Position numbers and translations under genes: made by a program. The notes beneath the pieces are model-generated. The model saw only the letters and a list, made by a program, of their open reading frames with translations, had not been told where the DNA came from and ran no database searches. This document shows positions 7,795-16,650 of a DNA stretch of 64,000 nt, in pieces. The stretch's first letter is position 1. Every line of letters starts with the position of its first letter. The stretch comes from an uncultured Tessaracoccus sp. (GTDB taxonomy: Bacteria > Actinomycetota > Actinomycetes > Propionibacteriales > Propionibacteriaceae), in the NCBI RefSeq assembly GCF_943914565.1, contig NZ_CALUCN010000002.1, positions 62,001-126,000 on the forward strand, read 5' to 3'.

Positions 7795-8943
7795 TCACGA
7801 GCCGAAGCGGTCCTCGCCGTCGCGGAAGGTGAGCCGGAACTGCAGCGGGCGTGCGGCACCGGTGAAGGTGCCGGTGACGTTCGAGACGTTGTCGAAGTCG
7901 ACGCGGATCCGGCCGGCGACGTTGAACACGAGCGACGCGCGGTCATCGCGGCCGCTCACCCGAAACGTCGGCTGCACGTCGGACTGCTGGCGCCGCACGG
8001 TCTCGGTGGTGATCGTGCGCGGCGTCACCAGCTCGGCCTTCGTGCCGTCGGCGGCGGTGTAGGTGAACGAGCTCGGCAGGTCGAGCTCGATGTCGGCCGG
8101 GAGGTCCTGGAACTCCACCCGCGCCCCCATCGGGATGGTGAGCCACTGCGTCGCGGGCGGCGCCCACTGGTGCTCCGGGTTCCACGGCGCCATGAACGCC
8201 TTGCTCGGCCGGAGCCCCATGCGGAAGCGCCCGTGCGCCGCCTCGTGCCCCGCGGGCTGCGCGACGAACGCACGCTGGAACACCCCGTCGGGCGGGTCGA
8301 ACGCCACCGTCTGCCGCTCACGGAAGCCTTCGTTGGCGTGCCACGCCTCGTCGACGGCGGGCGCGCCCTCCACGAGGTCGATCCGGATGGTCTTGCCCTC
8401 GTCGGACACCTCGAGGACGAGGCTGCCGTCGGCGGGGATGCACGCCACCATGAATTCCCACGCCACCTGGTAGCGCCCGCGGCTGAGCCCGCCGAACATG
8501 TTGCGCAGCGGCCGCGACGTGCCGTCCTGGTTGAGTGCAACCGTCACCGGGTGCTCCGCGCTCTCGGGGAACACCGGCCGGCCCGCCTGCGCCGAGAACG
8601 CGACGAACCGGTACCCCTCCGGTGCGCGCAGCGGCGCGGTCTGGTCCACCCGCTGGGCGACGTCGTAGGGGATGGTCCGCGAGACCGTGATCTCCCCCAG
8701 CCGCCCGTCGAGGTGTGGTGTGGCGAACACGAGCCCCGACGAGGTCGAGCCGGGCACGTCGACGTGCCGTCCTTGCGTCGAACGGGCGAAGAAGCCCGGC
8801 TCGACGACGAGTTCGGGCGGGATGCCGTCGTCGACCGGCGCCGACGAGCGGAACTCCTCGGGCGTGAAATCGATGGGTCCCGAGCAGCCTGCGAGCGCGG
8901 GCACCCCCAGCAGCGAGAGCGCGGCGCGTCGGGAGATCTTCAC
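7795..8943 (-). CDS. predicted lipoprotein of unknown function, 382 aa
   Basis: The N-terminus has a twin-arginine-like 'KISRRAALSLLGVPALAGC' with a lipobox LAGC, so the mature protein should be lipid-anchored on the outer face of the membrane. The rest is beta-rich with no domain I recognise; several 'FRLTFRDG' and 'FNVAGRIRVDFDNV' strands suggest a jelly-roll or Ig-like architecture. The GTG at 8943 is preferred over a TTG at 8952 because TAGTCT (8952-8957, minus strand) is 8 nt upstream of it. The gene is divergent from glyA. Confidence 0.7.
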   Translation of the reverse strand: MKISRRAALSLLGVPALAGCSGPIDFTPEEFRSSAPVDDGIPPELVVEPGFFARSTQGRHVDVPGSTSSGLVFATPHLDGRLGEITVSRTIPYDVAQRVDQTAPLRAPEGYRFVAFSAQAGRPVFPESAEHPVTVALNQDGTSRPLRNMFGGLSRGRYQVAWEFMVACIPADGSLVLEVSDEGKTIRIDLVEGAPAVDEAWHANEGFRERQTVAFDPPDGVFQRAFVAQPAGHEAAHGRFRMGLRPSKAFMAPWNPEHQWAPPATQWLTIPMGARVEFQDLPADIELDLPSSFTYTAADGTKAELVTPRTITTETVRRQQSDVQPTFRVSGRDDRASLVFNVAGRIRVDFDNVSNVTGTFTGAARPLQFRLTFRDGEDRFGS

Positions 8944-9037
8944 GAGCCCCAAGACTAGTGAGCCAGTCGGTCACAGTCGGCTCGGCGCCGCGCTCCGCGG
9001 GGTAGATTGGTGCGACACCGACCTTGGAAGGAGCATT

Positions 9038-10474
9038 GTGAGCGAACCCACTGCCGTGTCCGACGCCTACCGCACCCTGCTCGGAATGATCGAGCAGGTC
9101 GAACCCCGCATCGCCGACGCCACCCGTCAGGAGCTCGCCGACCAGCGCGCATCGCTGAAGCTGATCGCGAGCGAGAACTACGCCAGCCTGCCCGTCCTCG
9201 CGACGATGGGCACGTGGCTCAGCGACAAGTACGCCGAGGGCACCGCCGGCCACCGTTTCTACGCCGGCTGCCAGAACGTCGACACCGTCGAGTCCGTCGC
9301 CGCCGAGCACGCGAGGGAGCTGTTCGGCGCCGAGTACGCCTACGTCCAGCCGCACTCGGGCATTGACGCGAACCTCACCGCCTACTGGGCCATCCTCGCC
9401 AACCGCATCGAGACGCCGACGCTCGAGGAGAAGGGCGCCCGTACCGTCAACGACCTCACCGAGGAGGACTGGGAGGCGCTCCGACGGCGGTTCGGCGAGC
9501 AACGCCTCATGGGCATGAGCCTCGACGCGGGCGGCCACCTCACCCACGGCTTCCGCCCCAACGTCTCGGGCAAGATGTTCCACCAGCGCTCCTACGGCAC
9601 CGATCCGGAAACCCAGCTGCTCGACTACGACGCCGTGGCGCAGCAGGTGCGCGAGTTCAAGCCGCTGGTGCTGGTGGCGGGCTACTCGGCCTACCCACGT
9701 CGCGTGAACTTCGCGAAGATGCGCGAGATCGCCGACTCCGTCGGCGCCGTGCTCATGGTGGACATGGCGCACTTCGCCGGGCTCGTCGCGGGCAAGGTGT
9801 TCACCGGCGACGAGGACCCGGTGCCGCACGCCCACGTCGTCACGACGACGACCCACAAGTCCCTGCGCGGCCCCCGTGGCGGATTGGTGCTGACGACGAA
9901 GGAGTTCGCATCCGACGTCGACCGCGGCTGCCCGCTCGTGCTCGGCGGACCGCTGTCGCACGTCATGGCCGCGAAGGCCGTCGCGCTCGCCGAGGCCCGC
10001 ACCCAGGCCTTCCGCGACTACGCGCAGCAGGTGGCCAACAACGCCAAGGCGCTCGCCGAGGGCCTGCTCTCCCGCGGGGTCCGACTCGTCACCGGCGGCA
10101 CCGACAACCACATCGTGCTCATGGACGTGCGCGACTTCGGCATCACCGGCCGGCAGGCCGAGGCGGCGCTGCTCGAGTCCGGCGTCGTCACCAACCGCAA
10201 CTCGGTGCCGAACGATCCCAACGGCGCCTGGTACACGACGGGGGTCCGGCTCGGCACCCCGGCGCTCACCTCGCGCGGGTTCACCACCTCCGACATGGAC
10301 GAGGTCGCCGCGATGATCACCGACGTGCTCAAGGGCACCGAGCCCACCACGACGAGCAAGGGCCAGCCCAGCAAGGCGAAGTACACCCTCGACGCCGAGG
10401 CCAAGCAGCGCTCGCTCGACGGGGCCGAGAAGCTCCTCGACGCACGCCCGCTCTACCCCGGCTTCAGCCTCTGA
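9038..10474 (+). CDS. glyA: serine hydroxymethyltransferase, long form
   Basis: PLP enzyme converting serine and tetrahydrofolate to glycine and methylene-THF. It is 478 aa, about 60 longer than the classic 415-aa enzyme. Seen: 'LIASENYAS' (42-50), 'AEGTAGHRFYAGCQNVD', the PLP lysine K274 in 'VTTTTHKSLRGPRGG', and 'YSAYPRRV'. An insert of about 35 residues (122-157) follows 'DANLTAYWAIL' before the 'GMSLDAGGHLTHG' segment. GTG 9038 is preceded by GGAAGGAG (9026-9033) and a -10 TAGATT (9003-9008), so this gene has a leader. It may pair metabolically with tdh-kbl downstream in the window. Confidence 0.93.
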   Translation: MSEPTAVSDAYRTLLGMIEQVEPRIADATRQELADQRASLKLIASENYASLPVLATMGTWLSDKYAEGTAGHRFYAGCQNVDTVESVAAEHARELFGAEYAYVQPHSGIDANLTAYWAILANRIETPTLEEKGARTVNDLTEEDWEALRRRFGEQRLMGMSLDAGGHLTHGFRPNVSGKMFHQRSYGTDPETQLLDYDAVAQQVREFKPLVLVAGYSAYPRRVNFAKMREIADSVGAVLMVDMAHFAGLVAGKVFTGDEDPVPHAHVVTTTTHKSLRGPRGGLVLTTKEFASDVDRGCPLVLGGPLSHVMAAKAVALAEARTQAFRDYAQQVANNAKALAEGLLSRGVRLVTGGTDNHIVLMDVRDFGITGRQAEAALLESGVVTNRNSVPNDPNGAWYTTGVRLGTPALTSRGFTTSDMDEVAAMITDVLKGTEPTTTSKGQPSKAKYTLDAEAKQRSLDGAEKLLDARPLYPGFSL

Positions 10475-10492
10475 GCCAGCCAGTCCCCACAC

Positions 10493-10537
10493 ACGACGAG
10501 GGGCCGGCCCGGACTGCCCGGGCCGGCCCCTCGTCGT
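10493..10537. terminator. bidirectional terminator between glyA and the convergent gene
   Basis: A 20-bp perfect GC-rich stem (10493-10512 with 10518-10537) with a 5-nt loop lies 18 nt after the glyA stop and 13 nt from the end of the convergent gene. Confidence 0.85.
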
Positions 10538-10549
10538 GGTCGAGGTGGG

Positions 10550-11524
10550 CTACTTGAGCTTCGCGATCGCCGTCGCGACCTGCTCGACCGCGGCCACCTT
10601 CTCCGGGTTCGGCCGCGTGGTCGATACGTTGTAGTACTTGTCCGGCGCCTTGCCCGGGACCACGTAGCAGTGGTAGGTGCCCTGGACGGACTCGCGGAGG
10701 CAGCCACCGCCGTCGATCTTCTTCGAGTCCGGTGCCTTGCCGGACTCGAGGAGGGCCTGCAGCCGTTGCTTGTTCTTCTCCGGGACGCCGATGACGGAGA
10801 TCAGGTCCTTGTCCGTCGAGCGCCCGCTCGGGCTGTACGCGATGAACATCGGGTCGTCGGCGAGCTTCCACTTGCCGACGGTCTTGGGAAGCGCCGCGTG
10901 GTCGACCCAGCGCTCGCCGAGGATCTTGCTGATCTCCGCGCTGGGCAGCGTGGGCATCGCGGTCGGCAGATCCGTGGGCAGGCCGGTCGGCAGCTCCGTC
11001 GGCAGGTCCGTGGGCAACTCGGTCGGCAGGTCGGTCGGGAAGTTCGTGGGAAGGTCCGTCGGCAGATCCGTGGGAAGGTCCGTCGGCTGGTCCGTCGACG
11101 CATCCGTCGCCTCGTCCGTGGGATCGTCGGTCGACTCGTCGGTGGGCTCGGTCGCTGCCGGGGTCTCGCTCGGCCCGGGCTCGGCCGTCTCCCCGTCGTC
11201 GCGGACCAGCAGCCACACCGCCACGGCGATGATCGCCACGACCAGCACCGCGATCACCGCGATCAGCACCGGCCCGGGGCCGCGCTTCTCCGGCTCCTGC
11301 GGGCCGCCGGGACCCATCGGCCCACCGGGCCCGCCCGGGCCGCCCGGCCCGAACTGCTGCGTCGGCGGGGTTCCCTGCCACTGCGGCTGCCCGCCCCACT
11401 GCTGACCCTGCTGCCCACCGGGCGGCTGCGGGGACCACCCGCCCGGCGCACCCTGCGCGCCCCAGTCCTGTCCGCCGGGCTGCTGCGGCCGTCCGCTCGG
11501 CCCACCGTGCATCGGTCCGGTCAT
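10550..11524 (-). CDS. proline-rich membrane-anchored protein with P-T-D-L tandem repeats
   Basis: A 324-aa protein of unknown function in three parts. Residues 1-80 are a cytoplasmic Pro/Gly/Gln-rich tail. One transmembrane helix follows ('VLIAVIAVLVVAIIAVAVWLLV'). The outer region starts with an acidic Thr/Pro/Asp stretch containing about a dozen 4-residue repeats of the type PTDL/PTEL (DNA about 10967-11100). A C-terminal globular domain of about 130 residues with two Cys ('GGGCLRES...TYHCYVV') ends the protein. The start ATG at 11524 follows a GAGGTGAGG ribosome site. The downstream gene on the same strand has the same layout, so they look like distant paralogues. Confidence 0.75.
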   Translation of the reverse strand: MTGPMHGGPSGRPQQPGGQDWGAQGAPGGWSPQPPGGQQGQQWGGQPQWQGTPPTQQFGPGGPGGPGGPMGPGGPQEPEKRGPGPVLIAVIAVLVVAIIAVAVWLLVRDDGETAEPGPSETPAATEPTDESTDDPTDEATDASTDQPTDLPTDLPTDLPTNFPTDLPTELPTDLPTELPTGLPTDLPTAMPTLPSAEISKILGERWVDHAALPKTVGKWKLADDPMFIAYSPSGRSTDKDLISVIGVPEKNKQRLQALLESGKAPDSKKIDGGGCLRESVQGTYHCYVVPGKAPDKYYNVSTTRPNPEKVAAVEQVATAIAKLK

Positions 11525-11603
11525 GCCAACCTCACCTCTCTGGAATGGTTCAGGGGTCAGTGTTGCATCCCGCGGTGTCACCCCTGCCGGATCGCGTCCA
11601 GAT

Positions 11604-12269
11604 TCAGCGCGCGGCGACGACGTCCTCGGCGATCCGACGCACGTCCTCGAGCGTCGCCGACGACTGCCCCTCGAGTCCGTAGACGCGGTCCGTCGCCCGC
11701 GCCGGCCGCACGAAGCACACCGGCCGGTCCTCGCCGAGCACACCGCAGGCGCCGTCGCCAACCGGCTCGGCCTCGCGCAGCCGGCGGGTGAGCGCCTCCA
11801 GCCGCGCCGCGTCCCCGTACGGACGAACCAACACCATGCCTGGCTCGCTGGTGTGCACGTAGCGGTGCCCGCCCATCTGGACGTGCGTCCATGCCTCGAC
11901 CTGCTCCGGCAGGCTGCCCTCGACGATCGCGCGGGTGTCCGCCGTCGCGGACCCGCCCGACGAGGGTGTCGGCGACGCCTGCTGGCTCGACGTGGTGGGG
12001 CCAGGCGCCGGAGCCGGTTCGTCGCCCCCGTCGCGCAGCAGGAGCACGAGCGCGAGCACCACCACGGCCACCGCCACCACGAGCAGCAGCACCACGACCC
12101 ACACGGGCACGCGCCCCCGCCCGGGCGGCCCTCCCCGCATCCCCGACGGCGGGGCGACCCCCTGCGGACCCACGCTCGGGCGCTGCGGGGCCCGCTCCCA
12201 GCCCCATCCGGGCTGGGGCGCCGCGGGGCGCGGCGCCCCGGGCGGGCCACCGGGGCCGGGCTGACTCAT
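11604..12269 (-). CDS. proline-rich single-pass membrane protein
   Basis: A 221-aa protein of unknown function. A Pro/Gly-rich N-terminus (about 50 residues) precedes a hydrophobic helix ('VWVVVLLLVVAVAVVVLALVLLL'), a Ser/Thr/Pro linker and an extracellular domain with 'VRPYGDAARLEALTRRL' and two Cys ('GDGACGVLGEDRPVCFVRP') that may pair. GAGGAGG lies before two adjacent ATGs (12272 and 12269). I use 12269 for spacing, though 12272 is possible. Architecture and orientation match the neighbouring PTDL-repeat protein, suggesting duplication or a shared envelope role. Confidence 0.7.
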   Translation of the reverse strand: MSQPGPGGPPGAPRPAAPQPGWGWERAPQRPSVGPQGVAPPSGMRGGPPGRGRVPVWVVVLLLVVAVAVVVLALVLLLRDGGDEPAPAPGPTTSSQQASPTPSSGGSATADTRAIVEGSLPEQVEAWTHVQMGGHRYVHTSEPGMVLVRPYGDAARLEALTRRLREAEPVGDGACGVLGEDRPVCFVRPARATDRVYGLEGQSSATLEDVRRIAEDVVAAR

Positions 12270-12315
12270 CATCGTCCTCCTCGTCCAGTATCCGTCCGGG
12301 CCTCCACCGCTGCGC

Positions 12316-12777
12316 TCACTGCAGCGACGCGACGGCGATCGCGGCGACACCCTCGCCGCGGCCGGTGAGGCCGAGGCCGTCGGTGGTGGTCGCCGAGACG
12401 GTCACGCGCGCCCCGAGCGCGTCGGTGAGCGCGGCCTGGGCCTCGTCGCGGCGACGGCCGATCCTCGGCCGGTTGCCGATCATCTGCACCGAGGCGTTCA
12501 CGATCTCGTGGCCCGCCTCGCGCACCCGTTTGCCGGCCTCGCGGAGGAATTCCTGCCCGCTCGCGCCGGCCCAACGGGGGTCGCTCGTGCCGAAGTTGCT
12601 GCCCATGTCGCCCAGCCCCGCGGCCGAGAACAGCGCGTCGCACAGTGCGTGCGAGGCCGCGTCGCCGTCGGAGTGTCCCTCGAGCCCGAGGGCCTCGTCA
12701 GGGAAGTGGATCCCGGCGAGCCACATCGGCCGTCCTTCCACGAGTCGGTGCACGTCCGTGCCCACACCCACCAGCAT
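12316..12777 (-). CDS. ispF: 2-C-methyl-D-erythritol 2,4-cyclodiphosphate synthase
   Basis: MEP-pathway enzyme, 153 aa, the usual length. It makes MEcPP from CDP-ME 2-phosphate during isoprenoid synthesis. Metal ligands are visible in 'GTDVHRL' (D8, H10) and in 'LEGHSDGDAASHALCDALFSAAGLGDMGSNF'. The C-terminal 'SATTTDGLGLTGRGEGVAAIAV' is the family signature. Its ATG lies 2 nt after the ispD stop, so the two are cotranscribed. Confidence 0.95.
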   Translation of the reverse strand: MLVGVGTDVHRLVEGRPMWLAGIHFPDEALGLEGHSDGDAASHALCDALFSAAGLGDMGSNFGTSDPRWAGASGQEFLREAGKRVREAGHEIVNASVQMIGNRPRIGRRRDEAQAALTDALGARVTVSATTTDGLGLTGRGEGVAAIAVASLQ

Positions 12778-12779
12778 GG

Positions 12780-13466
12780 TCAGTCCCCTTTCCCCGCGAT
12801 GGCCTCGGCCACCAGCAGGTCGAACGGTTCGGTGATCTTGGTCGCCTCCCGCGCGCCCTCGACGAGCATCACCGGCAGGCCGATGGCCTCACACGCCGAC
12901 GCGTCGTCGGTGACCGTGAGACCCTCGCGCTCGACGTGGGCGTGGGCGCGGCGCAACGCGTCGGCGTCGAAGCCCTGGGGCGTCTGCACCGCGCGCAGGA
13001 CCGAGCGGTCCACCACCCCGAGCGCGCCGTCGTCGATGCTGCGGATGGTGTCGATGACGGGCACGACGGGCACGACGGCGGGCGCGCCCTCGCGGCAGGC
13101 GGCCACCACGTCGCGGACCACGCGGGCGGGCACGAGCGGCCGCGCCGCGTCGTGCACGAGCACCACGGCCGCGTCCCCGACGGCGGCCAGGCCCAGCCGC
13201 ACCGAGTCCTGCCGGACGGGGCCGCCGACCGTCACGGTGACGTCGGGCAGCCCCGAGAGCACCGCCTCGAACCGGTCGAGGTGCGACGACGGCGCGACGA
13301 CCACCACCTTCCCGACCCCGCCGGCGCGCAGTGCCGAGACCGCGCGCACCACCATCGGGACGCCCGCCACCTCGACGAGCGCCTTGGGCAGGGCGTGCCC
13401 GAGCCTGGAACCAGAACCGGCCGCCACCACGACGGCGGCGACCGGTTGGAGGTGCGGTGACGACAT
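12780..13466 (-). CDS. ispD: 2-C-methyl-D-erythritol 4-phosphate cytidylyltransferase
   Basis: MEP-pathway nucleotidyltransferase of 228 aa, forming CDP-ME from MEP and CTP. The nucleotide-binding start 'VVVAAGSGSRLGHALPKAL' (Gly-rich loop and conserved Arg/Lys), 'VLVHDAARPLV' and 'AVQTPQGFDADAL' identify the family. ATG 13466 is one nucleotide past the carD stop, so translation is probably coupled. carD-ispD-ispF is a conserved actinobacterial order. Confidence 0.94.
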   Translation of the reverse strand: MSSPHLQPVAAVVVAAGSGSRLGHALPKALVEVAGVPMVVRAVSALRAGGVGKVVVVAPSSHLDRFEAVLSGLPDVTVTVGGPVRQDSVRLGLAAVGDAAVVLVHDAARPLVPARVVRDVVAACREGAPAVVPVVPVIDTIRSIDDGALGVVDRSVLRAVQTPQGFDADALRRAHAHVEREGLTVTDDASACEAIGLPVMLVEGAREATKITEPFDLLVAEAIAGKGD

Positions 13467-13467
13467 G

Positions 13468-13953
13468 TCAGGAGGCGAGGATCTCGTCCAGACGTTCCTC
13501 GGCCTTCTCCTGGTCCAGCTCCTTGGCGATGGCGACCTCCTCGACGAGGATGGTGCGCGCCTTGGTGAGCATGCGCTTCTCACCGGCGGAGAGGCCCTTG
13601 TCGTTGTCGCGGCGCCACAGGTCACGCACGACCTCGGCGACCTTCAGGATGTTGCCCGAGTGCAGCTTCTCCATGTTCGCCTTGAACCGCCGCGACCAGT
13701 TGGACGGCTCCTCGGTGTTCTTGTCGCGGAGCACGTTGAAGACCTTCTCGAGGCCCTTCTGGTCCACCACGTCCCGCACGCCGACGAGGTCGAGGTTGCA
13801 GGCGGGGACCCGGACGACGAGGTCGTTCTGGCCGAGAATGCGGAGGACCAGGTACATGCGGTCCTCGCCCTTGATCTTGCGGTTTTCGATGTCTTCGATG
13901 ACGGCGGTCCCGTGATTCGGGTAGACCACGGTCTCACCAATGGAGAAAGTCAT
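13468..13953 (-). CDS. carD: RNA polymerase-binding transcription factor CarD
   Basis: A 161-aa regulator that binds the RNA polymerase beta subunit and stabilises open complexes at rRNA and other promoters. The N-terminal Tudor-like RNAP-interaction domain ('FSIGETVVYPNHGTAVIEDIE...') and the C-terminal helical DNA-binding domain with the conserved W ('PSNWSRRFKANMEKL') are intact. Upstream on the minus strand a TAGAAT -10 (13980-13985) gives a leader of about 20 nt, and GAAAGGGG lies about 10 nt before the ATG. First gene of the carD-ispD-ispF operon. Confidence 0.95.
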   Translation of the reverse strand: MTFSIGETVVYPNHGTAVIEDIENRKIKGEDRMYLVLRILGQNDLVVRVPACNLDLVGVRDVVDQKGLEKVFNVLRDKNTEEPSNWSRRFKANMEKLHSGNILKVAEVVRDLWRRDNDKGLSAGEKRMLTKARTILVEEVAIAKELDQEKAEERLDEILAS

Positions 13954-14205
13954 ACTGTATGGACCCCTTTCGGAGGGCCATTCTACCAGACCGCCACGCG
14001 TGTCCGGTTGGACAATCCACGCGGCCGTGTGATGGGCTGGCCGACGAGGGGTCTCGCGTTGTCACGGCCCACCTGCAGCCGCTGCGACGGGGCCCGGCCC
14101 ACGCTCGGTAGCACACCGGTCCCGACGCCCGGACGCCGGGGGCGACGAAGCCCTGCGCTTGCGGCTAGTATGGCGCCCGTCATCCACGTCAACGGAGGGT
14201 TCACC

Positions 14206-14706
14206 ATGTCCGCACGCTCCCGCGTCGCCGCGCTGGCCGCCGCAGCCACCGTCGCGCTGTCCGGCTGCACCGCCACCGGTTGGGTCGCCGAGGCCCCACC
14301 CGCCGCGGGCACCCAGGGCGAGGTGACGGTCTCGATGCCGGACAACGCCACGGCCACCGACAAGGCGCGCAACGTGCTCCTCGTCACCGACGGCGAGGGC
14401 CGCGGGCTGCTCGTCGGCACCGTCTCCAGCGTGCCCGGCGCCAAGGTCACCGGCGTCGCGTTCGCCCCGGAGAAGGCCGACGGCAGCCAGGGCGAGCCGG
14501 TCGCCGTCGATTTCACCGCGACGATCCCGGCGCAGGGTTCGGTGCGGTTCGAGGACGGGCCGGCCCGCGTCGAGAGCCCGGACCTCACCCCCGGCCGGCT
14601 CGCGAAGGTGGTCATCCAGCTGAGCTCGGGCACCATCCAGCTCGAGGCGCCCGTCTACGCCAGCGACCACCCCGACTTCCGGGAGCTCTGGAGCAAGGCG
14701 GCCTGA
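14206..14706 (+). CDS. predicted lipoprotein, 166 aa
   Basis: The signal peptide 'MSARSRVAALAAAATVALSGC' ends in a lipobox LSGC, so the protein is probably lipid-anchored outside the cell. The mature part is a compact beta-sandwich-like domain ('GEVTVSMPDNATATDKARNVLLVTDGEGRGLLVGTVSS') resembling copper-chaperone-type or DUF461-like secreted proteins, but the Met/His copper ligands are not evident and I make no functional claim. The GGAGGG ribosome site (14194-14199) and TAGTAT -10 (14166-14171) support the start. It is convergent with regX3. Confidence 0.7.
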   Translation: MSARSRVAALAAAATVALSGCTATGWVAEAPPAAGTQGEVTVSMPDNATATDKARNVLLVTDGEGRGLLVGTVSSVPGAKVTGVAFAPEKADGSQGEPVAVDFTATIPAQGSVRFEDGPARVESPDLTPGRLAKVVIQLSSGTIQLEAPVYASDHPDFRELWSKAA

Positions 14707-14725
14707 GCCGCGCCCCGACGGGGGT

Positions 14726-15403
14726 TCAGCCCTCGTACTTGTAGCCCAGCCCGCGCACCGTGACGAGCCGCTCCGGCTTCGACGGGTTGCGCTCGATCTT
14801 GGACCGCAGCCGTTTGACGTGGACGTCGAGGGTCTTCGTGTCGCCGACGTAGTCGCTGCCCCAGATGCGGTCGATGAGCTGGCCGCGGGTCAGCACCCGG
14901 CCGGGGTTGCGCAGCAGCAGCTCGAGCAGGTCGAACTCCCGCAGCGCGAACCGCACCTCCTCGCCGTCGACGTAGACCTGGTGCCGCTCGACGTCGATGC
15001 GCACCCCGCCCACCTCGACCACGTCGGGCACGAGCTCCTGGTCCTGACCGCGGCGCAGCACGGCGCGGATGCGCGCGACGAGTTCGCGGTGACTGAATGG
15101 CTTGGTGACGTAGTCGTCGGCCCCGAGCTCGAGGCCCACCACCTTGTCCACCTCGCTGTCGCGGGCGGTGACCATCACGATCGCGACGTTGAACTGCGCG
15201 CGCAGCTGCTTGCAGACCTCGAGTCCGGGCATGCCGGGCATCATGAGGTCGAGCAGGACGAGGTCGGCGCCCTCCTTGTCGAACAGCGCCAGCCCCTCCG
15301 CACCGTCCGCGGCGGCGGAGACGTCGAAGCCCTCCTTCTGCAGCATGAACTGCAGCGCCTCGCGGTACGACTCCTCGTCCTCGATGATGAGAATGCGGGT
15401 CAT
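14726..15403 (-). CDS. regX3: OmpR-family response regulator (RegX3/PhoP type)
   Basis: A 225-aa response regulator. The receiver domain (1-120) has the acidic pocket 'IEDEES', phospho-acceptor D52 ('LVLLDLMMPG') and the conserved K in 'YVTKPF'. The winged-helix output domain (about 130-225) carries 'RFALREFDLLELLLRNPGRVLTRGQLIDRIWG' and 'TLDVHVKRLRSKIE'. The start overlaps the senX3 stop by 4 nt. With divergent phoU and the PHO-box-like repeats between, this is most likely the phosphate-starvation regulator (RegX3 or PhoP by naming tradition). Confidence 0.92.
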   Translation of the reverse strand: MTRILIIEDEESYREALQFMLQKEGFDVSAAADGAEGLALFDKEGADLVLLDLMMPGMPGLEVCKQLRAQFNVAIVMVTARDSEVDKVVGLELGADDYVTKPFSHRELVARIRAVLRRGQDQELVPDVVEVGGVRIDVERHQVYVDGEEVRFALREFDLLELLLRNPGRVLTRGQLIDRIWGSDYVGDTKTLDVHVKRLRSKIERNPSKPERLVTVRGLGYKYEG

Positions 15404-16557
15404 GGTTGTGTCTTCTCTCCTTCTTGGGGCACGTTCATCGCGGGGAAATGCAGGGTGAACGTGGAACCCTGGCCGAGTGTGGACCACACCTGGATGTTGC
15501 CGTGGTGGGCGAGCATGATGTGGCGAACGATCGAGAGCCCGAGGCCGGTGCCGCCGGTGGAGCGACTGCGCCCGTAGTCGACGCGGTAGAACCGCTCGAA
15601 GATGCGTTCCTGGTCCTCGGCGGAGATGCCGATGCCGTTGTCGGAGACCTTGAGTTCGACGGCGGGCCCGTCCTCGCCACGCACCTGGGCGATGCTGATC
15701 GCGACGCGCGCGCCCTCGTCGGAGTAGTTGATGGCGTTCTGGATGAGGTTGGTGACCGCGTCGGTGAGCTGCCACTGGTCCCCCATCACCTCGACGTCGC
15801 TCATGTGCCCGAGGATGATCTGCACGCGGCGGTTGTCGGCCTGTTCGCGGCAGTTGCGCACCGCGTCGTCGACGACCTCGGTGAGCACGACGGGCTCGTG
15901 CTCCTGCTCCGGGTCCACCGACTGCAGCCGGGACAGGTTGATGATCTGGGTCACGAGCTCCGAGAGCCGGCTCGTCTCGCGCTGGAGCCGCCCGGAGAAT
16001 CGCGCGACCGCCTCCGGGTCGTCCTTCGCGGCCTCGACGGCCTCGGCGAGCACGCCGATCGCGCCGATCGGGGTCTTCAGCTCGTGGGAGACGTTGGCGA
16101 CGAAGTCGCGACGCACGGCCTCGACCCGGCGCGACTGCGCGTCGTCGTAGCCCACGACGAGGACCTGCTCCGACTCGAGCATGCTGATGTGCACCCGGAG
16201 TGACAGGGGCGGCGCGCCGGGGATCGGCTCGCGGGAGAGGGCCCCGTCGAACGGGGTGCCGTCCTTGCGCACGGCGCGCACGCACTCCAGCAGCGTCCCG
16301 AACCCCAGCCGCGTGCCCTTGACGATCGCCGCCCGCGTCGCGGCGTCGTTGTGGGCGAGGAGCTCGTCGTGCGGGCCGACGATCGCGATCCCGACGGGGA
16401 TCCGGTCGATGAGCGTCTCGACGAGGGGGTGCGCCTGCGGGCCGACGTCCTGGGCGGCCGCGCCCCGGCGACGCACGCCCCAGACCACCACGGCCACGAG
16501 GGTCAGGACGAGGAGGGTCAACGCCGCACCGATGAGGGCAGCGACGAGGGTTGGCAT
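15400..16557 (-). CDS. senX3: sensor histidine kinase (SenX3/PhoR type)
   Basis: A 385-aa membrane kinase. One N-terminal transmembrane helix (about 3-28) is followed by a PAS-like domain, the H-box 'FVANVSHELKTPIGAI' with H158, and an ATP-binding domain with N ('NLIQNAINYS'), G1 ('VSDNGIGI'), F ('IFERFYRVD') and G2 ('GGTGLGLSIV') boxes. The lack of a large extracellular loop fits SenX3/PhoR kinases, which sense phosphate through PstB/PhoU. ATG 16557 is chosen because TACACT lies 7 nt upstream on the minus strand (leaderless). It shares its upstream region with phoU. Confidence 0.92.
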   Translation of the reverse strand: MPTLVAALIGAALTLLVLTLVAVVVWGVRRRGAAAQDVGPQAHPLVETLIDRIPVGIAIVGPHDELLAHNDAATRAAIVKGTRLGFGTLLECVRAVRKDGTPFDGALSREPIPGAPPLSLRVHISMLESEQVLVVGYDDAQSRRVEAVRRDFVANVSHELKTPIGAIGVLAEAVEAAKDDPEAVARFSGRLQRETSRLSELVTQIINLSRLQSVDPEQEHEPVVLTEVVDDAVRNCREQADNRRVQIILGHMSDVEVMGDQWQLTDAVTNLIQNAINYSDEGARVAISIAQVRGEDGPAVELKVSDNGIGISAEDQERIFERFYRVDYGRSRSTGGTGLGLSIVRHIMLAHHGNIQVWSTLGQGSTFTLHFPAMNVPQEGEKTQP

Positions 16558-16650
16558 GCCGCCAAGTGTAGTGCCGGGCGACGGGGGCGCGGCATCCAGC
16601 GACGACCCACCCACCGTCGGGCCGGGCAGGGACCCCGGATCCGGTCAACT

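Noticed and set aside
13945..13970. TACAGT immediately before the carD ATG as a leaderless -10
   Set aside because: The hexamer abuts the start codon, so transcription would begin inside the gene. A TAGAAT further upstream with a GAAAGGGG ribosome site explains the start better.
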